Assembly: GCA_022592435.1 (NCBI GenBank)
Contig: JABYQS010000115.1
Coordinates: 60,483-124,482 of the forward strand
DNA: 64,000 nt
Direction of reading: 5' to 3'
Origin: Cerioporus squamosus
Taxonomy: Eukaryota > Basidiomycota > Agaricomycetes > Polyporales > Polyporaceae
Shown one piece after another: positions 52,939 to 63,727 of the stretch (its first letter is position 1; every line of letters begins with the position of its first letter). Position numbers and translations under genes: made by a program. The notes under the pieces are model-generated. The model was given only the letters and a program-made list of their open reading frames with translations. It ran no database searches and was not told the origin of the DNA.

Positions 52939-55582
52939 CTACTCGCTCTTCGCGAGAAGGGAGCGTCCCGTCATCTCTGCAGTGCACAAATCAGTACGCG
53001 TTCATGCGCAGGGGTAAAGATTACCAACCTTCCGGCTTGGGCAATCCCTAGGACGAAGGAACAAGTCATCAGTAAATGCACGCAATGAACTGACGTATGC
53101 GGCTCACCATGACGTCCAACACAGTAGGCGCAACGTCACACAGCGCACCCTCATCCTCCTCGCCGTCCTTCTTGTCGACCGTGAAGCTGAGCTTTTTCGG
53201 ATCGCCAGTCATGATGAACGGTACGGGGTTCGTCGTGTGCGCGGTGTGCGGCGCGCCCGTATCAGGGTTGATCATCTGCTCCGCGTTGCCGTGGTCGGCC
53301 GTGACGAGGAGGATGTAGCCGGCCTCCTCGCACGCCTTGTACACGATACCGACCGCCTCGTCGGTGTGCCCGATCGCCTCGACGGCCGCGTCGTACACGC
53401 CCGTGTGGCCGACCATGTCCGGGGGCGCGAAGTTGCACATGACGAACTCGTGGTCCTTCTTGCGCACGATCTCCGCGACCTTCTCCGCAACGCCCTTGAC
53501 GCTCATCTTCGGGTCCTTGTCGTACGTCGCGACCTTGGGCGAGGGGATCATGTGCCGCTCCTCGTCCTGGAACTGCTTCTCGACGCCGCCATTGAAGAAG
53601 AACGTGACGTGCGCGTATTTCTCCGTCTCTGTGCGGGCGAGTGGTGAGATCGTGTCTCACAGTGGCAGTCAGGATACTCACCGGCGACGTGGGCCTGCTT
53701 GACACCCTGCTTGGCGAGCCACTCCGCGAGGACGTTCGTCATCGCCTGAGGAGGGAATGCGACGTTGAAAGGGAACTCAGAGTTGTAGCGAGACATGGTG
53801 GTGATGTGCTAGACAATCCAGTCAGTATTGCGCAGTAAGTTCATGCTGGCAGGAGCAGCTTACGAGGTCCTTGGGAACATCAACCTCCATAGGCTTGTCA
53901 GGGAGGCCGAAGACCGTAACGATCTCCCGCATACGGTCGGAACGGTAGTTGAAGAAGAATAGTGTGTCACCATCTACGCATGTAATCAGCCGGTGCCGTT
54001 TGGGAGCAAGCTCGGGCCAGGACCTACCCTTAATCCGGCCAGCATCGCCGTTGACGATGATGGGCTTCAGGAACTCGTCGGTCTCGTCCTTCTTGTAGCG
54101 CTCCTCAATCTCTTTGACAGGGTCTTCTGCCTTCTCACCCACGCCCTTGACGAGGCCATCGACTGCAATCTTGATGCGCTCCCAGCGCTTGTCGCGGTCC
54201 ATGGCGTAGTAACGACCGACGACGGTCGCGACCTCGCCGACCTTCTCCTTCTCGATGAACGCAAGCAGGTCCTTCAAGTATCCTGCGGCGGAGCGGGGAG
54301 CGGTGTCGCGACCATCGCCGAAGAAGTGGATGTAAACCTCCTTGAGGCCGACTTCCTTGGCGGTCTCGAGAAGCGCGTAGAGATGGGTAATGTGGGAGTG
54401 CACACCACCGTCTGATACCTGTAGCGACACCAATAAGTTTCGACCATGAATCAAGCGATGTAGAGAGAGGCCGACAGGACGAAGGGTCGTCTCAGCATAA
54501 CATCGCAGCGGCGGCAAGCATCCATTGATGACGCGCACGGGCACGAAGGTCGGCACTGGAAAGGAGACGAAACCGGTACTCCGGGCATGGGGTGCAGAGG
54601 CGGAGTTACACTCGCCTGAAACAAACAATAGAAGTTCCCGCTAGACTCGAATGGCACCTGAGCTGTCCACTCGAGCGGACTTCTCGGAGCCTCAAGAGGC
54701 ATGGCACCAGAAGCGGCTTCAGAAAGTGGCACGATGGTGCTCGCGGCTCTAAACCCTGACAATGGGACCAGGAGCATGTTGCATCTTCCGTGGCGCGAAG
54801 ATTGGCTACGGAATATGCCACATGCTCGGGGGGAGAGAACGTTGCGAGTAGCGTTCCTATGTGGCGCTTGTAACCACACCAGAATATCTGTCCTTCGAAT
54901 CATCCTGGTGTCTGGAAAGTCTTCGCGGCCGAGATCGAGCAAAACACGCCCAGGAAATCTTGCAATATCTTGGTTTTCGGGACACCGTCCGCCGCCGGCG
55001 TGCATACATTGCCCGTTGTGACCACCATATTAACGCCGCAACTGCTCCGAACGACCCGCGCGCACACACGGTGATGACCAATGAGGTACTTACGAGACCG
55101 AGGAGGTGCAGACGGCCATTGCCGTTCTTCGCTCTGTTAAAGCTCTCGAGGATAGACTCGTTTTTGTGGAACTGCCTCTTCTTGATCGAGACGTCGATGC
55201 GGACGATGTCCTGCCACACAATGCGTCCCGCGCCGATGTTTAAGTGGCTGAACGGATAACGTCAGTCGTGCATACCATCGCGCGACGTGCAAGGTAGCCG
55301 CGCGGAGGTACGAGACACTCACCCAACTTCCGAGTTACCCATGAGCCCATCACTGAGTCCGACCGCCAGACCGTGTGCAGCGAGGGTCCGGTAGCTGTGA
55401 TCCTTCGCGATGGTGTCCATGTTGGTGGTGTTTCCCGCGTCGATCGCGTCGCCCTTCATGCCCTTCTCTGGCGCGATGCCCCAGCCATCGTGCACACTGT
55501 GTATCCCGGGGTCAGCGTCGTCGCGACTAGTGGTGGGCAGGGACACGCACATCAGGCAGACCTTGTTCTTGACCTCTACCAT
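52939..55582 (-). CDS. gpmI: 2,3-bisphosphoglycerate-independent phosphoglycerate mutase
   Basis: Glycolytic and gluconeogenic cytosolic enzyme interconverting 3- and 2-phosphoglycerate; a two-metal (usually Mn) enzyme of the alkaline phosphatase superfamily. ATG 55582 gives MVEVKNKVCL; an intron leads to IVHDGWGIAPEKG (metal Asp). GLMGNSEVGHLNIGAGR contains the catalytic Ser. Then VWQDIVRIDVSIKKRQFHKN, VSDGGVHSHITHLYALL, EVYIHFFGDGRDTAPRSA, ATVVGRYYAMDRDKRWERI, TLFFFNYRSDRMREI, NFAPPDMVGHTGVYDAA and LVTADHGNAEQMINPDTG (metal ligands). The last short exons read GLPKPEEMTGRSLLAKSE, stop at 52939. About ten introns, one of them 675 nt (54419-55093). No frame break found. Length of about 520 residues is normal. 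Distinct from the cofactor-dependent enzyme of budding yeast. Confidence 0.94.
54419..55093 (-). other. Unusually long intron (675 nt) in phosphoglycerate mutase
   Basis: Donor GTAAGT after LLGL; acceptor CTACAG before VSDGGVHSH. Phase is kept, so it is a real intron. It is more than ten times the local norm. A 184-codon minus-strand ORF (54451-55005) lies inside but shows no domain. No terminal repeats or poly-A were noticed. Confidence 0.75.
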
Positions 55583-56129
55583 GGTGGTTGAAGAGAGAGT
55601 GGGTGTAGGCGGACCTAGAGACGCGGATAGAGCACTCGTCCTCGTTCGATGGGCTCATCGAGATCATAACCGACATGGCGGCTCGTAAGATCTAATCTGA
55701 CAATCTTATCTACTCTGGTCTCAACCACAACTGCATGAGCCACTGCGTTCAGCGGCGAGCTTGGACCTTGCACGTGCTTGTTCCAGAGTCATTTGTGAGT
55801 AGAATCAGCCTTCCGCAGCTTGGGAGGTCCGACTCCTGCTCCAGCAAGAAAAGTGAATACAAGAAGCCGCACGACCTGCCTTTTCGGTGCCTTGCTAACT
55901 GGAAGAAAAGTTCTGGAGCGCCCGAGCTACTTGACACTCATCCTTGTCATTTCCCGCAACTCTGTCGAAACGTTGCCTCCTTCGCCTCATCCTCACCTAC
56001 TACACTTCCGTCTAGACTAATCTGCTACCTTGCGCATCTAGAGGTCTCAAGATCGCTGCCCTATTTGCATTGCTACAGCGAGGGCTCTCGCGCCGCATCC
56101 TCAGGCTGCCCACACTTGTAAATATCGTC
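55583..56129. other. Divergent promoter region (mutase / DUS1)
   Basis: About 550 bases between two divergently transcribed housekeeping genes. No ORF supported. Both promoters should be here. Confidence 0.5.
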
Positions 56130-57957
56130 ATGCCGGGAGTCACGCTTGAGAACAAGCCCAAGAAGCTCGGGGGTTACGAGTTCTTTGAGAAGGTGCTAGG
56201 GAGTCCCAAGTTCGTCGTTGCTCCCATGGTGGATCAGAGCGAGCTGGTGAGTACATCCGCTGCCAGGTTTTAGGTGCAGGGGGTGACTAGGATGCATAGG
56301 CATGGAGGAAGTTGTCGAGGAGGTATGGCGCGCAGGTGCGTGTGTGTGTCTGTGCTGGGTCTCGCAGGAGGTTGAACGGCCGCGATAGTTAGTATATACG
56401 CCCATGATCAATGCCAAGGTGTGTGCGGCTGCTTGGGCTATCCCGCCAGTGAATCTGACCTTGCTGTCGATGTCAGATGTATGCGGAAGGCGTGCGAAAA
56501 CCCTACAGAGAGCAAAACTTTGACACTGTCCATGGTGAAGAGGGTGGGCCCGAAGACAGACCTCTGATTGTACAGTTCTGCGGAAACAGCCCGGACCACC
56601 TCCTAACGTCCGCGAAACTGCTCGAGCCCTACTGCGACGCGGTAGACATAAACCTCGGCTGTCCCCAGGACATCGCGCGGCGGGGACGCTATGGGTCATA
56701 CTTGCAGGATGAATGGGATCTCATCTACCAGTTGAGTGCGTCGTCTATCACGTTTGCCAGCTTTCTCTCGAGCTGGTCTAACACGCCTGTAGTTAACACG
56801 CTCCACAAGAACCTATCGATTCCCGTCACAGCCAAGTTCCGTGTCTTCCCTACCGTCGAGAAGACTGTGGAGTACGCGAAGATGCTCGAGCGGGCTGGCG
56901 CGCAAATTCTCACATGCCACGGTCGTACTCGTGAACAACGGGGACATCGATCTGTAAGTAGCGCCCGTCTGTGCCCGCACTTCCCCTCACCTTTGGTCTC
57001 AGGGAGTTGCGGACTGGGAGAAGATCCGCGCAGTGAAGGAAGCCGTGTCTGTCCCCGTCATCGCCAACGGAAACATTCTGTTCTACAGTGACATCGAGAA
57101 ATGTCTCGCAGCGACTGGCGCAGACGCGGTCATGTCCGCCGAGGGCAACCTCTACAACCCGGCGATCTTCCAGCCTGGCCCTTCTTCTGCGGCTCCCTCC
57201 AGCTCTCCCGAACCATCCACGTCTGCGACCGCGCAGTATCTCACCGGGAACCATCCCCGCTGCACCCATCTCGCCCTGGAGTACCTCGCCATCGTGAAGT
57301 CGCAGAAGACGCTCACGACGCCCAGCGCGGTGAAGGGCCACCTGTTCAAGCTTCTTCGTCCTGCGCTCGGGGTGCATCGCGATCTTCGGGAACGGCTCGG
57401 ACGAGTGCGCGTGGAGCGTTCGGAGCGGGACAAGGACGGTGGGTCGGCATGGGATAGGTACGAGGAGATCATCCGGGAGCTGGACGCACGGTTAGAGGTA
57501 CGTCGTGCGTTCCTCTTGTGCTCGTAGCACGCAGCTGCTGATGTGGGCTGTAGCGTGAGATCGAAGCTGCGAAGGGCAAGTCCTTGGAGGAGCTCTCGCC
57601 GATAGATGAGGCGACTGGCTTCCCTGTGCTCCCACATTGGCTCGTGCAGCCTTACATCCGCCCTCTCCCCGCCGAGCCGGAGGCCGCGAAGCCACCAGCA
57701 GAAAGTGAGAAGAGCGGCGTCGAGGCAGTCGGTGGGTTCTGACTGTTTGCATTGGCGAAGATGCACTCATGAGCGATCCAGCGACGGAATGCGCTGCGGA
57801 TGATGCTACTTCCCGCGGCTCGAAACGACCTATATCCCCGGAACGGTCGGAGGGATGTGCGCCGCCAGATGCAGCAGGAGAGTCGAAGCGAGCCAAGTTG
57901 ACGTCCGAGGAGGCCTCCACGCCTGTCGCGGGCAACTCGGAGGTGGCTGTGGGGTAG
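56130..57957 (+). CDS. DUS1: tRNA-dihydrouridine synthase 1 (Dus1 type)
   Basis: FMN enzyme that reduces uridine in the D loop of tRNAs (U16/U17 in yeast Dus1). From ATG 56130: GYEFFEKVLGSPKFVVAPMV with DQSEL, AWRKLSRRYGAQLVYTPMI, NAKMYAEG, and PLIVQFCGNSPDHLL, all TIM-barrel parts. NLGCPQDIARRGRYGSYLQD carries the catalytic Cys. VTAKFRVF, ILTCHGRTREQRG and VPVIANGNILFYSDIEKC are FMN/tRNA-contact segments. HPRCTHLALEYLAIVKSQ and HLFKLLRPALGVHRDL form the helical domain. About seven introns. A 56-nt intron (donor GTGAGA) near the end extends the protein past an apparent stop at 57740 to a charged tail (GSKRPISPERSE, SKRAKLTSEE) ending at 57957; this splice is inferred. No frame break. Confidence 0.92.
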
Positions 57958-58538
57958 CTTCGACGACCTGTGCAGGTTTCCAGCTTGTAGCCATAGACCA
58001 ATCCTAGATGTCCCCGGCTGGCAGCACTCTCATCTTGCGTGCAAGGTCACCCGGCTGGTCGGCAATGAAGCCCGTCACGAAACCACCTAATTCCTCAAAT
58101 TAATCTAACTCATCCAACTTACCACGCACCGCTCAGGCTTGGACCGTGTTGGGCTCCATCATGGTAGGGATACCCGCGCCTCAGACAGGTGAAAAGTCGA
58201 GATAAACACGTCGTCTGTGGGTACCATTTGTCCGGTTTCCTTTTCGCCCATGAGCACGCCTAGGCCTTTTGGCTTGTCGGAAACGCTGGGATCCCTACCG
58301 TACATTCGTGTCTGGCCTCCTGTCGCCACGTCCTCTTACTGACGTAGATCACTGCTATACGAGCATGCACTGATGCAGGTTGTGTATGAGGCCTGTGGCT
58401 AAGCTACGCGGGAGAGATCGAGAACCATCTACGGTTATCTCGCAGGATCTCGCTCGCACCGGTTCATGAGCGTCTCCTGTGTACCACTATCGTCATAGCA
58501 GACGCTCGTCCATTACACACAGCTTGCCTCTCCCAATC
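57958..58538. other. Intergenic region before DSK2
   Basis: About 580 bases, the promoter side of DSK2. An AT-rich patch (about 58085-58105) is present. No gene or repeat was supported. Confidence 0.5.
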
Positions 58539-60466
58539 ATGTCCGACTCAACACCAGCAGACTCCTCCTCCTCCTCCTCGTCCGAGATCGTCATCAACGT
58601 GAAAGGTTGTCTATCTCGCCCCTCATGCGCGCCCAGCGACGACGAGCGTTGACGCAGCCGTCCTCCTCCCCCACGTCCAGGTCCGAGCGAGCTGAAGCTG
58701 CAGATCACAATATCGACAGACAAGACAGTCGCCGACCTCAAGCAGTCTATCGCAGAGAAGTCAGATGTTCCAGCTGACCGGCAACGGCTCATCTACTCGG
58801 GTACGTTCACGCCGTTGCCGTTCCTTGTGTGGCGTGCACGACAGGCGAGTTGCTGAGAGACGCATGGACGGCAGGTCGGGTACTGAAGGACGAGGATGCG
58901 CTTTCAACGTACAAGATCCAGACGGCGCATACCATCCACATGGTGAAGGGCGCCGCGCGCTCGGGGCCGTCGACACAGGCCGCGGTACCGCAGCAGCTCC
59001 CGACGATGCAGGCGGGACAGAACCCGCACGATCCGCTTACGCAGCTGAATGGGCCTATGGGCTTTGGGCTTATGGCGGGCTTCAATCCGTTCCAGGAGAT
59101 GGGGCTGAACCCGAACGATCCTAACATGGTGAGTCCTGCTCGTTTCTTAGGTGTGGGGTCGGTATGGGTCGGTTCGCGATGGGAACGGCTGGATGGATCG
59201 AAAAGGGCTCCTGCAGGTCGACTTTCTGCTGGGGAATGCGATACGAGAGCTTGAGCTGTGGGGTTGCTTCACTCGAGCGTACGAGGATTGGTGGGAGCAT
59301 CGCATGCGGAACGGGCCTATCAGTGGGATGAGCCGGACTGCTCGCATCGTCCCACTGTCCTATCGCGTATTCGTGGATTGTTAGAGGGTGCAATATGCCG
59401 CGACTCTCCCACAGTGCCATGGAGGGACTGTTGCTCGCGGCGTTTACGCCTCACTAAGCCAAAATGCTGCTCTATATTGTTCACTAATCCGCTCTCTCGT
59501 AGATGCAATCCATGCTCAACTCCCCGCAATTCCTACAACAAATGTCGAGCGTCATGTCCAACCCCGCCGTTCTCGACCAGATCATCAACTCGAACCCCCA
59601 ACTCGCCGCGATGGGCCCTCAAGTTCGCGAAGTCTTCCGCTCGGAGCGCTTCCGGCAGATGATGTCCAACCCAGAGACCCTGCGCATGATGCTCCAGATG
59701 TCGAACATGATGCGGGAGTCAGGCATGGCACCTGGAGGTCCTGGAGGGATGGGCGGATTCGGCGGACTCGGGGGACTCGGAGGACTCGGCGGCGCGGGCG
59801 CGGGTGCCGGTGGGTTCCCTGCTCCCGGTCTGCCATCGACGGCTCGTCAGCAACAACCTGGCTCCCCACCGACAGGTTCACAGGGCACCTCGCCCTCTTC
59901 ACCACAAGCAAACCCGTTTGCGCTCCCCTTCAACCCCTTCTTCCCCGTCCCGCCAGCAGCAGGAGCGACCGGCTCGGGGTCTGGCGCTGCGACTGGGACC
60001 CCTGGGGCTGATGCAGGTGCTGGTGCCGGGACTGGAGGCGCAGCGGCCCCGCCGCCTCCGCCTGGCGGTATGTTCGACCCCCAAATGATGCAGCAGATGC
60101 TCGCAGCGTTAGGTGGCGTCAGTGCTGGTGCTGGTGCTGGTGCGCTTGGCGGGGGCCTAGGTGCAGGCGCAGGCGCAGCTAATCCGTTCGCAAATCCCTT
60201 TGGTATGGGCGGGCTTGGTGCGTTCGGTGCCCCTCCCGCGCCTGCAGATACGCGGCCTCCCGAGGAACGGTTCCAAGTGCAGCTTCAGGTGAGTTCTTCG
60301 CAATGGGCTGAGTGCAGTTAGGGTGCTGACCAGACGGCCCCTGGGAATGTAGCAATTGCAAGATATGGGCTTCACGAACGCGACGCAGAACGTGCGTGCG
60401 CTTCTCGCGACGGGCGGGAACGTCCACTCTGCGATAGAGTACATCCTCAATGGCGGAGGCCTGTGA
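58539..60466 (+). CDS. DSK2: Ubiquilin-like UBL-UBA protein Dsk2
   Basis: Shuttle factor that carries ubiquitinated proteins to the proteasome. From ATG 58539: a Ser-rich lead (MSDSTPADSSSSSSSE), then the UBL domain (LKLQITISTDKTVADLKQ, IAEKSDVPADRQRLIYSG, RVLKDEDALSTYKIQTAHTI). The STI1-like core reads MQSMLNSPQFLQQMSSVM, PAVLDQIINSNPQLAAMGPQ and MMSNPETLRMMLQMSNMM. A long Gly/Ala/Pro-rich linker contains several NPF tripeptides (ANPFALPFNPFF, NPFANPFGMG). The C-terminal UBA is QLQDMGFTNATQNVRALL with HSAIEYILNGG, stop at 60464-60466. About five short introns. Order and size match yeast Dsk2 and animal ubiquilins; no frame break. Confidence 0.94.
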
Positions 60467-61158
60467 GGTTCGACACGGAAGTAGGTATGGATACGTGCGG
60501 TACGGGTGGTGTATGATGTCCGTTGTAGACGCGAACGCAATGTTGTCGGGAGTGCGATGTGGACTGTATGGTGTGTATGGTGTATGATACCATGGTAATG
60601 TGAAGATTGTGCTGTTGGAGTCCAATGAAGTCACCCATCCATACGTAACCCTATGCTGCAGCAACCGATGATCTTTGCGCAGCGCAGAGGACAAGGCAGT
60701 GAGGTCTGGCATCGGTCTCGGGGTGATCTTTCGCCTTCTTGCGCGGAAGAAGGCTGAGAAGAAGGAGCAGGGCGGTGCGATGGTGGCGTCTATCAGCAGT
60801 GTGCATTTAGACTTCACGGTCATGGCGACCTTCCTCCGTCTTGTTGACTTCATCCGTCTTGTTGACTTCCTCCTCCTGATACCCTTGACTCTTGAGCCAG
60901 CTGGCTTTTGTGTATCCTGATACCTGACTCTGTTCTCACCGCTTTCCGACTTGCTCTCTGTCTTTGCTTTCCCCTCATATCCTCCGGAGCGCTCTGGCAG
61001 CTAGTCACGCTCGCGACGGAACTAAATCTTGCGTTCAGCCTTGGAACTGTGCTCTCCAGAGTGTGTTACCTGCGCGGCGTTGCCCACAATGAGGCTCACA
61101 GAGTACGTATGCAGAGAGACAGCAGTTTATGGAGGCGCTGATCAAGTACTCTACTAGT
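60467..61158. other. Intergenic region with a short tandem repeat
   Basis: About 690 bases. A direct repeat of roughly 18 bases (unit tccgtcttgttgactt plus two) occurs twice in tandem at about 60836-60870. No coding gene was supported; small frames here are chance. Confidence 0.5.
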
Positions 61159-63727
61159 ATGACTCACGAGAGGCCGTGGCACCTCACCGGTACGTACACT
61201 CCGCTGTGTGTGCCAGAGTTGCACACCGACTGAACACTGTGTCTGCATCCGCAGTGTTGCGCACCCGCGGACTGCAATTCGTGCGCCCGGAGAAGTCGTG
61301 GCGACCGATTGTCAGCATCTCCGTCGTGGACAAGAACCGCGATCATGGCCTGCCGCATGAGGTCGTGCTGGGGTGCGACGGACAGAATCCGAACCTGAAG
61401 TCTGTTATTCCTATGTGAGTGTTCAGGTTCTTGCTGTTTGACCCATGGCACGTGTTGGGTGTACGGGGGGAGTACGAGTGAGGCGGGGCTGTACATGTTC
61501 AGACGCATGCTTGTAGCGCTGACCCTGAGGGTTGGATCGGACTGGGCACATTTCCGCCTGCCAGAGGCGCGGCAGTCCAATAAGAACATGCCCGGCACTT
61601 TAGAGATCGTGCTCCGTCCCTACTGGTCAACCGTAGGGCACTTCCGTTTCTGATGATGTGCCCACGTCTGATACCGCACCGGCATTGGCTCGCGTCCGGT
61701 GTATATGATGCTACCACCGGTTCTCTGATATAATCTGGGGGAAGAAGCAGCGCTAACGGTGGCTTGTAGTCACGACGTGAACTTGTCCACCCGTCTGGTG
61801 ATACAAGTATTCCACAAGTCACAAACTAAGAAGAAGAACCGAAAGCGCAACCTGGTCGGCTCCGCGTCGGTGTCCTTGAACGAATTCCTCAATAAGCATC
61901 CCTTACCCCATCTCCGCCCTGTCGAATACGACGTCCGGTTATCATGTCCGCCACCCCAGCGCAAAAGCCCAACCATCAGTAGCAAGCAGCAGCACAGCGC
62001 AATACTGACCATGAGGTTCGTGGTGCCGCATCCGGGGTCTGCAGCATGCGAATCATCCCCAGTCACTCCCATCTCTGAACGTCATGACACCGACGGCATC
62101 TTGTCCGACGTAGCCTCCAGTATGTTCTGCTTGCTCTTATCAATTTCTGTGGATGCTAACTAGTCTCGGTAGCATCAGGCGCAATGTCGGACACGATGGT
62201 CCAGTCTACTCCCGAAGCGCCAGAGCCAGCGGGCGAGACTCTCTGGGGCAAGCAACTCGAGCAAGACAGGCTCGACGGCACTGCCGGCCTTCGGAGACGG
62301 AGAAAGCAACGCGTAACAGGCTTCAAGGTCGACAGCGACTCGGATACATATCCAGCCGAGTCTTCCTCGTGTTCGGGCGTGGAATCGGACTCACCTCCAA
62401 CGCCCCAAGACGACTATTTCCCTCCCCTATACGACGAGGGGTGTGTGGAGGAAGAGATTGCCATTTCTCCGAGCATGTTGCCGCGATATGCGGACCAGAT
62501 CAGCGTGGTTAGCGTTGAGGCATCGCTGTCTTTCGCAGAGGCGTGTGTGGATCGCTTCGCGCCGTATCATGAGCTGCGCGAAGCGGAGGAAGAGGGTGAT
62601 AGTGAAAAGGGCGAGAAGGTGCTGGGCCGATTGCTGACGGAGTGGTATGTTGTGGGAGCGTCGGTGAGTAGGAATATATCGCCGCATGATGATGACCAGG
62701 ACTGAAGGATGCTGCAGCTGCTGGGTCTTGCTGGTATCGATGCTGCGGTATTTGGATTCGCCCCAGATGGTCTCTTCGCCGTCCAGGGGTTCTCGCGCGA
62801 GGCAGTGTCTATTGGAGCGATCGCGGCAGGTATAGGACTGGTCTGCGACGCGTGGTTCCTCATCATGTACAGTGGCGCGAACGTCCAGAAGTTCCAAGTA
62901 TGTCACCTTCACCGCTTTTAAGACTGCAGTGAATGGTGCTGACTGCGCCTCTCTGACAGCGTCTAGCCAAAGACGTGTACAACTCATACTTCTTCTTCTG
63001 CCTTGTCTGCCGCCTGCCTACAGTGTGCATGTTCGTCTCCGCGCTCGCGCTCATGGGCTTCCTCTTCGCTGTCGCCTGGACTGCGTGGCCAACGGCAGTG
63101 CTCGTCATGTCGTTCGTGGCCGGCTTCCTCTTGACGTCGCAGTTCCTAGTATTCGGTATCCACCGATTCGTGAACCTGCTGGTATGGCTGGTGCGTGGGT
63201 GCTGGAGGACGCTCATGGGGAGGCGGTGTCCGGCTCCGCCCGAGGCTTCGTTGCGGCCTCGACCTCAGCCTGGGGTGGAGCCTCACTCGCACCCGTCGCA
63301 CCACAATTCAACTCCCCAATGTCAATCCCAAGTGGAGGCGCGGATGGAGATGCCCGTGCCAGTACCGAGTCCTGCTCCGAATGGGCCGCCGGTACCGCGG
63401 ATGGAGATGGTATGGGCGGAGCAGGTGAGTGCAGTCTGTTGTCGCGCTTGAGCGAGTATCCTGACTTAGCCGTCCCCTTGAAGCACGACGGGGCCTGTGC
63501 AGACTGACGCTCTTCACGAGGATCAAGTTTCTCTGTCGCCTGGCCTGCGCACATGCGTCTCGTCATTCGTGGTCGCTCTCAATCCGGGCCGTGCGTTCTT
63601 CGGCTGTCTACTTCGAGGAACACTGCCGCACTTCCTTCGACCGCCTCGCGTACTCGCAAGCCTCACTTCCTCGCCGCAAGCGAGGCAGAAGCAGTGCAAA
63701 CTACAGCGTCGAGCCCTCATTGCGTAG
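61159..63727 (+). CDS. C2-domain protein with C-terminal transmembrane region
   Basis: Exon 1 from ATG 61159 (MTHERPWHLT) joins after a short intron to VLRTRGLQFVRPEKSWRPIV and SISVVDKNRDHGLPHEVVLG, the first strands of a C2-like beta-sandwich. A 355-nt intron (61415-61769) precedes HDVNLSTRLVIQVFHKSQ, GSASVSLNEFLNKH and SAILTMRFVVP, completing it. A hydrophilic middle follows (GLRRRRKQRVTGFKVDSDS, SPSMLPRYADQISVVS). An intron at 62651-62706 keeps phase and leads straight into membrane helices: LLGLAGIDAAVFGFAPDG, AVSIGAIAAGIGLVCDAW, LAKDVYNSYFFFCLVCRL, MGFLFAVAWTAWPTAVLVM and FLLTSQFLVFGIHRFVNLL. The tail is Pro-rich; the final exon (from about 63501) is uncertain, as two frames are open. 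Probably a lipid- or Ca-responsive membrane protein; function unknown. Confidence 0.75.
61415..61769 (+). other. Long intron (355 nt) in the C2-TM gene
   Basis: Donor GTGAGT after KSVIP; acceptor TTGTAG before HDVNLST. Phase is kept. It contains a 71-codon plus-strand ORF (61438-61653) with no domain. Could hide a missed exon. Confidence 0.55.

Noticed and set aside
54451..55005. 184-codon ORF inside the phosphoglycerate mutase intron
   Set aside because: No domain and no splice links; the enclosing intron is well supported by phase.
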